Assembly: GCA_944325185.1 (NCBI GenBank)
Contig: CALUZA010000055.1
Coordinates: 1-64,000, forward strand
Reading direction: 5' to 3'
Source: Candidatus Gastranaerophilales bacterium
GTDB lineage: Bacteria; Cyanobacteriota; Vampirovibrionia; Gastranaerophilales; Gastranaerophilaceae
DNA: 64,000 nucleotides
Positions within the stretch are counted from its first letter, which is position 1; the number at the start of each line of letters is the position of its first letter. Below the pieces are notes generated by a model. The model was not told the DNA's origin, did not search any database, and saw nothing but the letters and a program-made list of their open reading frames with translations. Shown here in pieces: positions 1 through 7,024 of this stretch. The translations under genes and the position numbers were made by a program.

Positions 1-24
1 ATCAATTTCAGTTTTTTGTTTTGT

Positions 25-109
25 CTGATGTGGCGAAGCAACCGCTTCCGCTTTTGCCCTCTCGAAAATGCTCAATGGTTCGCATTTTCTCGGCAGAGTG
101 CCACATCGG
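25..109. other. Nested inverted-repeat element (about 85 bp)
   Basis: An outer 8-bp perfect stem (27-34 with 100-107, extendable to 10 bp with one wobble) encloses two hairpins. The first is GAAGC at 35-39 region pairing with GCTTC at 44-48 across an AACC loop. The second is an 8-bp stem, 64-71 with 82-89. A 4-bp helper stem (55-58 with 92-95) surrounds the second hairpin. It is clearly more GC-rich than the flanking DNA. It lies downstream of gatB and has no T-tract on either side, so it is not a simple terminator. It could be a structured RNA or a dispersed palindromic repeat. The minus strand also carries a 32-codon open frame without convincing start signals. Confidence 0.5.
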
Positions 110-152
110 CAAATTATTTAATTATCACAAGATTAATTGTACTATAAAAGTT

Positions 153-1598
153 TTATTTGTCCAATTCATCTTTTAATAATTTATTTAAAAGTTGCGGATT
201 TGCCCTGCCCTTTGTCTCTTTCATTGCTTGACCGACAAAGAAGCCGAATAATTTATCCCTTCCACCTTTATATGCAGCAACTTGTTCCGGGTTATTTGCA
301 ATAATTTTTTGAACTATTGGCAGAATTGACGATTCATCAGAAATTACTGATAGACCTTTTTTGTCAACAAGTGTTTTTGCATCTTCACCTGTTTTTAATA
401 TTTCAACAATAAGACTTTTTGCAATATTGTTTGAAATAGTACCTTGTTTAAGCAAATCAAGTAATTGTGCAAAATTGTCGACAGATAATTTTGAATCTTC
501 TATTGAAATTTTTTCTTCTTTTAAAAATGCTGCAACTTCGCCTGTTAGGAAGTTTGAAGCCGTTTTTGCATCAATATTTTTCTCTAAAAGTTTATCGAAA
601 TAAAGCGCAAGTTCCATTTGATTAACAATAACCCCTGCGTCGTATTCGCTTAGGCCTGCTTTTTGATATCTTTCCATTTTTTCATTTGGAAGTTCAGGCA
701 TTTTATTTTTAATTTCTTCAATCCATTCTTTGCTAATTTCAAGAGGCATTAAATCTGGCTCAGGGAAATAACGATAATCATGGGCATCTTCCTTACCTCT
801 CATGGAAGATGTTGTGCCTGAAGCATCATCCCAAAGTCTTGTTTCTTGAATTACTTCGCCGCCTTCTTCAAGGATTTCTGCTTGACGAACAAATTCGTAT
901 TCAAGCGCTCTTACTAATGAACGGAAACTGTTTACGTTTTTAATTTCCGCACGATTTCCAAATTTTTCTTGACCTATTGGGCGAATTGAAATATTTGCGT
1001 CTGCTCTCATTGAGCCTTCTTCAAGGTTGCCGTCACAAACACCTATGTATCTTAAAATATTTCTTAATGTTTCAACGTATTCTCTTGCTTCTTCGCTTGA
1101 GCGCATATCAGGTTCTGATACAATTTCTAATAATGGAGTACCCGCTCTGTTTAAGTCTACCAATGAATAGCTTGATCCATATAGTCCTGCTGCGCCTGCG
1201 TGAACCAGTTTTCCTGCGTCTTCTTCAAGATGAGCACGTGTAATTCCTATTTTTTTATTTGAAATTTGAATCCATCCGCCTTGGCAAATCGGTTCATCAT
1301 ATTGAGATATCTGATATCCTTTGGGTAAATCAGGGTAGAAGTATTGTTTTCTGTCAAATTTACATCTGTTTGGAATTGTTGAATTTAAAGCAAGACCGGT
1401 TAATATAGCCATATTAACACATTCTTTATTTAAAACAGGTAACGCACCAGGTAAACCAAGTGTTACCGTAGATGTTTCAGTGTTAGGGCTTTTCCCAAAT
1501 TCGCAACCTTCTCTTGCAAATATTTTTGTATTTGTTTTAAGTTGTGCATGAACTTCAAGCCCAATTACCATTTCGTATTTATCTTTATAGTCAGACAT
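153..1598 (-). CDS. gatB: Aspartyl/glutamyl-tRNA amidotransferase subunit B
   Basis: GatB is the kinase-like subunit of the GatCAB amidotransferase. It activates Glu or Asp mis-charged on tRNA-Gln or tRNA-Asn so that GatA-derived ammonia can convert it to the amide. The 481-residue length is normal for the family. The N-terminal VIGLEVHAQL (residues 11-20), a DRKQYFYPDLPKGYQISQ block and the EEGSMRADAN block are family hallmarks. The C-terminal roughly 150 residues form the YqeY-like tRNA-binding tail. The ATG is preceded by a GGAG Shine-Dalgarno 7 nt upstream. GatA and GatC are not in the window. Its presence implies the organism makes Gln-tRNA and/or Asn-tRNA by the indirect route. Confidence 0.97.
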   Translation of the reverse strand: MSDYKDKYEMVIGLEVHAQLKTNTKIFAREGCEFGKSPNTETSTVTLGLPGALPVLNKECVNMAILTGLALNSTIPNRCKFDRKQYFYPDLPKGYQISQYDEPICQGGWIQISNKKIGITRAHLEEDAGKLVHAGAAGLYGSSYSLVDLNRAGTPLLEIVSEPDMRSSEEAREYVETLRNILRYIGVCDGNLEEGSMRADANISIRPIGQEKFGNRAEIKNVNSFRSLVRALEYEFVRQAEILEEGGEVIQETRLWDDASGTTSSMRGKEDAHDYRYFPEPDLMPLEISKEWIEEIKNKMPELPNEKMERYQKAGLSEYDAGVIVNQMELALYFDKLLEKNIDAKTASNFLTGEVAAFLKEEKISIEDSKLSVDNFAQLLDLLKQGTISNNIAKSLIVEILKTGEDAKTLVDKKGLSVISDESSILPIVQKIIANNPEQVAAYKGGRDKLFGFFVGQAMKETKGRANPQLLNKLLKDELDK

Positions 1599-1729
1599 TT
1601 TATCTCCTTGGTTTTTTCTTTTATATTAACATAAATATTTCGGCATGCCTTAATGCTGCTTAATATTTTTTACATCTAAAAGCAATTTTTTTTAGTTTTT
1701 GTTTTTTATTTTATAGTAAGGGAATTTTT

Positions 1730-2494
1730 ATGCAGCAAAGTAATGTAAATATGTTACAGCCTCAATATTGTTATCCGCAATTAAATCCGAATGCGGTTAA
1801 TATTAATATATATTCTCCTGCTGCTTACGGTTCGGGAACAAATTGTTCACCTTGTCCTGCCGTAAATCCTGTTCCTGTTTATCCTAATAATTTTTATTCT
1901 ATGTATGGGCAAAATCAAATGCCTGTAATGCCGTATTATCCTCTAAATTACAATAATATGGTTCAGCAACCAAAATCATTATTGCCAAATGGCATGAATG
2001 CGGTTAGCGAAAATAATATAAAAAATACCGTAAATACAGAAACAAAAGAAGCAACTAAAACAACAGAATTAAATAAAGATACTGAAACAAAAAAGAAAGA
2101 AGATAAAGAAAATAAAAAAATTGTTCCTTTAACAGATGATTATATTAAATCATTAGAAAATTACATGAATAATGAAAATCCTAAAGTTCGTTTGATTGCT
2201 GTAAAAGAATTATTGGAAAGATTTAAAGAAGATGAAAACAGAAAAGATAACCCTTCTTTAATAGCTTTATTAAATAAAGCATTAAGGGATACTTCTTCTA
2301 CAATAAGATTTTTAGCATTGACTATTTTGGAAGTTGGATATAGCGTCGGCAATGATGAAACTGTTCAGCTTTTAAAAGAAATTGAAAGTTCTAACAAGGA
2401 TAAATTTGGACAAGATTCAACTTTAGCATCAAAAATATTATTGAAAATGGCTCAACCTGAGGCTGTTGAAAAAACGGAAGAAGGTATTAAATGA
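1730..2494 (+). CDS. HEAT-like repeat protein with Asn/Pro/Tyr-rich N-terminus
   Basis: This 254-residue protein has no recognised name. Residues 1-80 are rich in Asn, Pro, Tyr and Gln. Residues 95-130 are a Lys/Glu/Thr-rich linker. Residues 135-245 form paired helices of HEAT/armadillo type, with motifs such as NPKVRLIAVKELL and SSTIRFLALTIL. The N-terminus (NPNAVNINIYSPAAYGS) closely matches that of the gene at 3075 (GANAVSINIFNPQAYGS), so the two are paralogues with a conserved head and divergent tails. It has no signal peptide or membrane span. The stop overlaps the next start (ATGA), so the two genes are translationally coupled. A scaffold or adaptor role is only a guess from the fold. 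Confidence 0.8.
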   Translation: MQQSNVNMLQPQYCYPQLNPNAVNINIYSPAAYGSGTNCSPCPAVNPVPVYPNNFYSMYGQNQMPVMPYYPLNYNNMVQQPKSLLPNGMNAVSENNIKNTVNTETKEATKTTELNKDTETKKKEDKENKKIVPLTDDYIKSLENYMNNENPKVRLIAVKELLERFKEDENRKDNPSLIALLNKALRDTSSTIRFLALTILEVGYSVGNDETVQLLKEIESSNKDKFGQDSTLASKILLKMAQPEAVEKTEEGIK

Positions 2495-2922
2495 CAATAA
2501 TATCTAAAGTTGCAGGTGGTTTGAGTTTATTTTCATGTTTAAGAGATATTCATAAGACAGGTGTTATATATTCTAATAGAGAATATCAAAAGTCTGCAGG
2601 GGATTCTTATATATCATGTTCTGTTGGTACTCAAAAGGCAAATAGGGTTTCATATAGGGATGCAGAAAGAAAAAACTGGCTTTTAAGAAACAACTTTTTT
2701 GCGGGAGCTTCAGAAACCTGGGGTAGAGTTAAAGGTTATTTCAAAGGAGTAGTTGATGCTGCTTCTAGGTATATACCCAATATTGCATTGTCGGCGATTG
2801 CACTTTCTGCTAAACGTAATATAATAGCAAATATGAGTGCTGTAGGATTGGCAGTTGTTGAAATATATGATTTTATTAAGAATTCTTCGGGAATTTTTGA
2901 CAGAAGCGATTATTTAAAGTAA
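2491..2922 (+). CDS. Hypothetical protein, coupled to upstream HEAT-like gene
   Basis: This 143-residue protein matches no family I recognise. It starts on the ATGA that ends the upstream gene, which makes co-expression near certain. The N-terminal 20 residues are moderately hydrophobic (KVAGGLSLFSCL). The middle is basic and polar. Residues 85-130 contain two hydrophobic stretches (a YIPNIALSAIALSAKR segment and an ANMSAVGLAVVEIYDFI segment) that could be membrane-associated helices. A tandem 10-bp duplication follows directly after the stop (2921-2940). It is probably lineage-restricted. Confidence 0.75.
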   Translation: MTIISKVAGGLSLFSCLRDIHKTGVIYSNREYQKSAGDSYISCSVGTQKANRVSYRDAERKNWLLRNNFFAGASETWGRVKGYFKGVVDAASRYIPNIALSAIALSAKRNIIANMSAVGLAVVEIYDFIKNSSGIFDRSDYLK

Positions 2923-3074
2923 TGTAAAGGAATGTAAAGGCGAAATGTGTTATAAATAGGATGTTTTGGTAAAATATTAAGAAAAATATAAAATTTAGTA
3001 CAGATATTTAGCAATTATTTTTTTTCACATGTGTTGTATGAAACGTGTGGAGATTACACAAAAAGGAGAATTAA

Positions 3075-4193
3075 ATGATTCAACCAAATTATACTCAATT
3101 TAACCCTCAATACCCACAGCCAAATGGAGCGAATGCTGTCAGCATTAACATTTTTAATCCTCAGGCTTATGGTAGTTCACCTCAAGGCATGCAGCAAACA
3201 ATGCCTGCAACAGTGCCTTCGATGTATCAAATGCCGCAAAATATGATATATCAAATGCCACAAAATGCGATGTATCAAATGCCGCAAAATATGATGTATC
3301 AAATGCCACAAAACATGATGTATCAAATGCCACAAAATGCGATGTATCAACAAGCGCCTGTAATGTATCAACAAATGTCACAGGCTCCTGTAGCGGCTGC
3401 TCCAAGTCTTCAAGAAATGCCAAAAAGTGTTATTTCTCAACCTGAACAACAACAGCAAACAGAACCTGCTGTTGCAGCTGAAAAACCTAAAGCAATAGAA
3501 GAAAAATCTCAAGCTACCGAAGTAAAACCGGAAGTTAAGGTTGAAGAAAAGAAAGAAGAAGTTCCTCAAGTAGATACAAATGTTCTTGTTGCGGGATTAA
3601 AGGACAAAGATCCAAAAGTTAAATTGGCTGCAATAAGTGAAATTGCAAAAAGCACAACAATGGCTCCAGAAATTGCATATCAAGTAGTTTCAGCTCCTAT
3701 AATGCAAGCTTTAATTGATGTTACAAAAGAAGACACAAGTTCACTTGAAGGTCCTTCGCAACAACAATTAGACATTGCTAAAAAGAAACAAAAGGGTGAA
3801 AAATTAACAGCTGAAGAAACAACAATTTTGGATACAGAATCTCCAAGAGATATGGCTGATAAAAATAAAGTATTAGCAATTTATACGCTTGCAATGCTTC
3901 AAAAATTACAAAGAACAAATTTGAATGAATATATTGAAGCACAAAAAGCAAATGGAGAAACACCAATTCCTGCACCAAAAATAGAAGATTTAGAAGGATT
4001 TGGTGAATTGGTTAATATAATAAACGGTGACTTTATGCCGGAAATGAAGATTGCTGCAATACAAGCAATTCAACACGTAGCTGCACCTGAAGACAAAGCT
4101 TCGGTTGAAAAAATATTGGCTGAACCTTTAAAATCTCAAGTTCCTGAAATTAAAAAAGTTGCAGAAGATGCAATGAGCATGTTTAAAGCATAA
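3075..4193 (+). CDS. HEAT-like repeat protein with YQMPQN tandem repeats
   Basis: A 372-residue paralogue of the protein at 1730. Residues 1-35 share its head motif. Residues 49-88 are five perfect or near-perfect 8-residue units (xMYQMPQN) followed by degenerate YQQ units. Residues 100-165 are a Gln/Glu/Lys/Pro-rich low-complexity linker. From about 170 the chain is helical and HEAT-like (DKDPKVKLAAISEIAK, FMPEMKIAAIQAIQHVA). A good AGGAG Shine-Dalgarno sits 7 nt before the ATG. A roughly 110-nt untranslated leader follows a TGT-TATAAA type -10 near 2950. A strong bidirectional terminator follows the stop. No signal peptide is seen, and the function is unknown. Confidence 0.85.
   Translation: MIQPNYTQFNPQYPQPNGANAVSINIFNPQAYGSSPQGMQQTMPATVPSMYQMPQNMIYQMPQNAMYQMPQNMMYQMPQNMMYQMPQNAMYQQAPVMYQQMSQAPVAAAPSLQEMPKSVISQPEQQQQTEPAVAAEKPKAIEEKSQATEVKPEVKVEEKKEEVPQVDTNVLVAGLKDKDPKVKLAAISEIAKSTTMAPEIAYQVVSAPIMQALIDVTKEDTSSLEGPSQQQLDIAKKKQKGEKLTAEETTILDTESPRDMADKNKVLAIYTLAMLQKLQRTNLNEYIEAQKANGETPIPAPKIEDLEGFGELVNIINGDFMPEMKIAAIQAIQHVAAPEDKASVEKILAEPLKSQVPEIKKVAEDAMSMFKA
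3219..3338 (+). repeat. 24-bp coding tandem repeat (five units)
   Basis: Five consecutive 24-bp units at 3219, 3243, 3267, 3291 and 3315 encode xMYQMPQN. They differ mainly at the first codon and at the third position of the Pro codon. A sixth, degenerate unit follows. The repeat is in frame, so copy-number change by slippage would lengthen or shorten the protein without a frameshift. Confidence 0.9.
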
Positions 4194-4221
4194 ATTCATT
4201 GAGTGTAATTTTCCACATAAT

Positions 4222-4248
4222 AAAATGCCTGTTTAGTACAGGCATTTT
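4222..4248. terminator. Bidirectional rho-independent terminator
   Basis: An 11-bp stem (4222-4232 with 4238-4248) with a 5-nt loop. It is T-rich on the right and A-rich on the left, so it can serve both convergent genes: the HEAT-like gene at 3075 and the transglycosylase ending at 4249. Confidence 0.9.
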
Positions 4249-6276
4249 TTATTTGTTTTTTGAAGAATATATATTTAAATATGCCCAGTACGATGATAAT
4301 ATTTTTTTAATGTAGTTTTTAGTTTCTAAGTAGGGTATGTTCTCAACAAAAACATCAATTTCATCTGATTGTATAGATGGGTCATTCATCCATTTGTTAA
4401 TGTTTCCCGGGCCTGCATTGTATGAAAGTATCGCAAGGAATTCATTTCCTTTAAAATAATTAACGAGATAAGTAAAATATTTTAAGCCTATTTCAATATT
4501 TTCTTCGGGATTTAAAAGAGTTTCGGTTGAAATTTCTCTCTTTTCTATATAGTTGGCTGTATTTTGCATAATTTGACTTAAACCAAGCGCACCTGCAGAG
4601 CTTTTTGCGTTTTTATCAAAATGGCTTTCTTCTCTTATTAAGCTTAAAAATAGATATGGACTTTGTTTGTATTTATTTGCTTTTTGATTTATTTTTTCCT
4701 CGAATTTAATCGGATACATTAATTTAAGCTCAAAATCTGAAAATTTAATTTTGGTTTTTTCGCTTTCGTCGCTATTTTGAGAATTCTCAAAATCATCGGT
4801 TTTATTTTGACTTATTTTTTTATTTATTTGATTTCTTGTTGTTGTAATTGATTTTGGATAGTTTTCTTTTTTGTTTAAAACCCATGATTTTATATATTCG
4901 TCTTGGATTTTAAGTTCGTCTATGGTTTCAAAATCGTTATTATTAGCAAGTGTTAATAATAACTTATCTTTAAATAAAAATTTATTGATGGAGTTAATAG
5001 CGTAGCTTATTATTGGTTTTTTAACTATCATTTTTTTTGCCTTTGACATTTTTAACTGTCTTGCGGATAAAAATGAGTAATAGCTAAGAGGATAGTTATT
5101 TATGACATTATAAAAAGCTTCTTTAGCCAGTTGATTTTTCTTTTGTTTTAAAAGAACTTTCCCTCGCCAATATGCTACTCTTGGAGCATCTTGTGTTGTC
5201 GAATATAGTAATTCATGCTTTTTTGCAAGTGTTTCGCATAAATTGTATCTTGAAAGTTTGTAATTATACCAAAATAATTCCCAAAGTGAGTTTGAAGCCC
5301 AAATTGAGTTAGGATAATCGTTTACAACTAATTCGTATAATTTTATTGCTCTTATTGAAGTGGAATTTTCTGCAAGCTTGTAGCAAATGGTTGCAAACGC
5401 ATAAGAGTTTTTGTAATTCGTGTATAACTCTTGCAGGATAGAAATTTTATCTGAATTTGTTAATGTTATTAATCTGTCTATTGCATTGTTAATTTCTTTT
5501 TCGTCAATTTTTGATGTTTTTAAGGATAACCCTTTTATTATGGTTGTTTTTTCTGCTTCTTGATTTTTTAATCCTTTGTAGCATTTTGAAATATTGTACC
5601 AGTTGTTGTTAAAATCAGTATTTAAAAATATTTTTAATGCTTCTGTGTATTTTTCATTTAGAAGATAAGCTTGCGCAATTATTTCATTATCTTGTGTAGT
5701 TAAGTGCGAATTACATGTTGTAATATTTTCGAGAGCTTTTTGTGCAAATTTGCCTGTCGGAGCATATTTTAAATATTCTACATATTTTTCTTTTGCTTTA
5801 ATTTTATCTTTATATTGGGTTATTTCTGCTATTTTATATGCGCTTGCAATCGCAAAATCGTTTTTTGGGTAGGTTTCATATATATATTTATATTTTTTAT
5901 ATAATTGTGTTTTTGTATTTGTATTGAGATCTTCTGAAAATAATGCTTCATGATACAAAACATAAGGTCTTATATTTTCATCTTTTATTATTTTTGAAAG
6001 TTCTTTAAGTTTTAGCTGTGCCGTTTTTTTATCTGATAAGTTATTTGCGCACTGAAATTGTTTCAAAAGTGATAATTGATATAAATTTGAAAATTTTTTG
6101 ATTTGTTTAAAATTATAGTACGCATCAGAGTAGTTTTTTTGATTATAAAATCGCATGCCCTGTTTATAGAGACGTTTTGCAGTATTATCGTAAGAACATT
6201 TGTATATAATACCAAAAACAAAAACCGCAAGAATTGTTAAAACGCATAAGAGTATTTTTAAATTTTTAATAGACAT
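4249..6276 (-). CDS. Soluble lytic murein transglycosylase (TPR-like plus SLT domain)
   Basis: This enzyme cleaves peptidoglycan between MurNAc and GlcNAc, forming anhydro-MurNAc. The 675-residue protein has an N-terminal membrane anchor or uncleaved signal (KILLCVLTILAVFVFGIIY). A long alpha-helical, TPR-like superhelix follows, then a C-terminal SLT domain of about 130 residues. The SLT domain contains LIREESHFD (catalytic Glu), SAGALGLSQIM and ILSYNAGPGNINKW, so it should be active. I start at ATG 6276 rather than ATG 6291. A TATATT -10 box (6283-6288) lies exactly 6 nt before it and there is no Shine-Dalgarno, so it is probably leaderless. The layout resembles E. coli Slt70. Confidence 0.92.
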   Translation of the reverse strand: MSIKNLKILLCVLTILAVFVFGIIYKCSYDNTAKRLYKQGMRFYNQKNYSDAYYNFKQIKKFSNLYQLSLLKQFQCANNLSDKKTAQLKLKELSKIIKDENIRPYVLYHEALFSEDLNTNTKTQLYKKYKYIYETYPKNDFAIASAYKIAEITQYKDKIKAKEKYVEYLKYAPTGKFAQKALENITTCNSHLTTQDNEIIAQAYLLNEKYTEALKIFLNTDFNNNWYNISKCYKGLKNQEAEKTTIIKGLSLKTSKIDEKEINNAIDRLITLTNSDKISILQELYTNYKNSYAFATICYKLAENSTSIRAIKLYELVVNDYPNSIWASNSLWELFWYNYKLSRYNLCETLAKKHELLYSTTQDAPRVAYWRGKVLLKQKKNQLAKEAFYNVINNYPLSYYSFLSARQLKMSKAKKMIVKKPIISYAINSINKFLFKDKLLLTLANNNDFETIDELKIQDEYIKSWVLNKKENYPKSITTTRNQINKKISQNKTDDFENSQNSDESEKTKIKFSDFELKLMYPIKFEEKINQKANKYKQSPYLFLSLIREESHFDKNAKSSAGALGLSQIMQNTANYIEKREISTETLLNPEENIEIGLKYFTYLVNYFKGNEFLAILSYNAGPGNINKWMNDPSIQSDEIDVFVENIPYLETKNYIKKILSSYWAYLNIYSSKNK

Positions 6277-6282
6277 ATTTCT

Positions 6283-6288
6283 AATATA
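6283..6288 (-). promoter_or_regulatory. -10 box for leaderless transglycosylase mRNA
   Basis: On the minus strand TATATT preceded by TTG stands 6 nt before ATG 6276. Transcription would start at about the A of the start codon. Confidence 0.5.
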
Positions 6289-6440
6289 CAAGATTGTTTA
6301 ATTATAAATCAAATTGTAACCGAACTTTTTGTTAAATCACTTGTAGAATGTTGTTTTTGTGGAAATTTAATATATTTACAATATGATTATAAAAAATTAT
6401 ATATATTTACCTTTTGATTTTGTAGTGATTGATTTTTAAA

Positions 6441-6462
6441 AAAGGAGGTTTTAACCTCCTTT
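6441..6462 (-). terminator. Rho-independent terminator of the ileS-rubrerythrin unit
   Basis: Complementary arms AAAGGAGGTT and AACCTCCTTT lie directly after the rubrerythrin stop codon. A run of six Ts follows on the minus strand. The GGAGG here belongs to the hairpin and is not a ribosome-binding site. Confidence 0.85.
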
Positions 6463-6464
6463 GA

Positions 6465-7004
6465 TTAATAATTGTTTTCTTGAATAAAGAAATATGCTTT
6501 AGGATGAGCGCAAACGGGGCAAACTTCGGGTGCTGTATTTGAATTTAATCTAAAACCGCAGTTTCCGCATTCCCATTGTTGTTTTTCATCTCTTTTAAAT
6601 ACTTTATCATTATTTAAGTTATCTAAAAGTTTTTGATAGCGTTCTTCATGATGAGCTTCAACTGTTGCAACGCCTTCAAAAAGTCTTGCAATTTCATCAA
6701 AACCTTCTTCTCTTGCAACACGCGCAAACTCAGGATACATGGAAACATGTTCGTAATTTTCGCCCGATATACAATCTTTTAAGTTTTCTTCTGTTGATGG
6801 AATTTTTCCGCCATGAAGTAATTTAAACCAAATTTTAGCATGTTCTTTTTCATTGTTTGCGGTTTCTTCAAATATTCTCGACATTTGAACATATCCGTCT
6901 TTTTTAGCTTGTGCTGCATAATACGTGTATTTGTTTCTTGCAGTTGATTCGCCTTTGAGTGCTTCCCATAAGTTTGCTTCTGTTTTAGAACCTTTTAAAT
7001 CCAT
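6465..7004 (-). CDS. rbr: Rubrerythrin
   Basis: A non-haem di-iron peroxidase that reduces hydrogen peroxide in the cytoplasm of anaerobes, using electrons from rubredoxin or NADH-linked donors. The 179 residues comprise an N-terminal four-helix ferritin-like domain with ExxH-type ligand motifs ([12 protein letters not shown] and VEAHHEERY) and a C-terminal rubredoxin-like iron site with two CxxC pairs (CGNC and CPVC). Both metal centres look complete. It lies 20 nt downstream of ileS and shares its terminator, so it is probably co-transcribed. An AGGAG Shine-Dalgarno precedes the ATG. It indicates defence against oxidative stress in an anaerobe. Confidence 0.96.
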   Translation of the reverse strand: MDLKGSKTEANLWEALKGESTARNKYTYYAAQAKKDGYVQMSRIFEETANNEKEHAKIWFKLLHGGKIPSTEENLKDCISGENYEHVSMYPEFARVAREEGFDEIARLFEGVATVEAHHEERYQKLLDNLNNDKVFKRDEKQQWECGNCGFRLNSNTAPEVCPVCAHPKAYFFIQENNY

Positions 7005-7024
7005 TTTTTTCTCCTGTTAAACTA

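Noticed and set aside
25..109. tRNA or tRNA-like gene
   Set aside because: The size is right, but there is no 7-bp acceptor stem with CCA-proximal discriminator, no GTTCGA-type T-loop in the right place and no anticodon arm geometry.
3219..3338. Tandem 24-bp units considered as a CRISPR array
   Set aside because: The units are contiguous without spacers and stay in frame within a gene. No cas genes occur in the window.
3154..3423. Repetitive minus-strand open frames opposite the YQMPQN repeats
   Set aside because: They are mirror images of the 24-bp coding repeat of the plus-strand gene, which has a good ribosome-binding site and HEAT-like domain. The repeated peptides have no independent support.
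6443..6450. AGGAGG on the plus strand as a ribosome-binding site
   Set aside because: It is one arm of the rubrerythrin terminator hairpin and no plus-strand start codon or frame follows.
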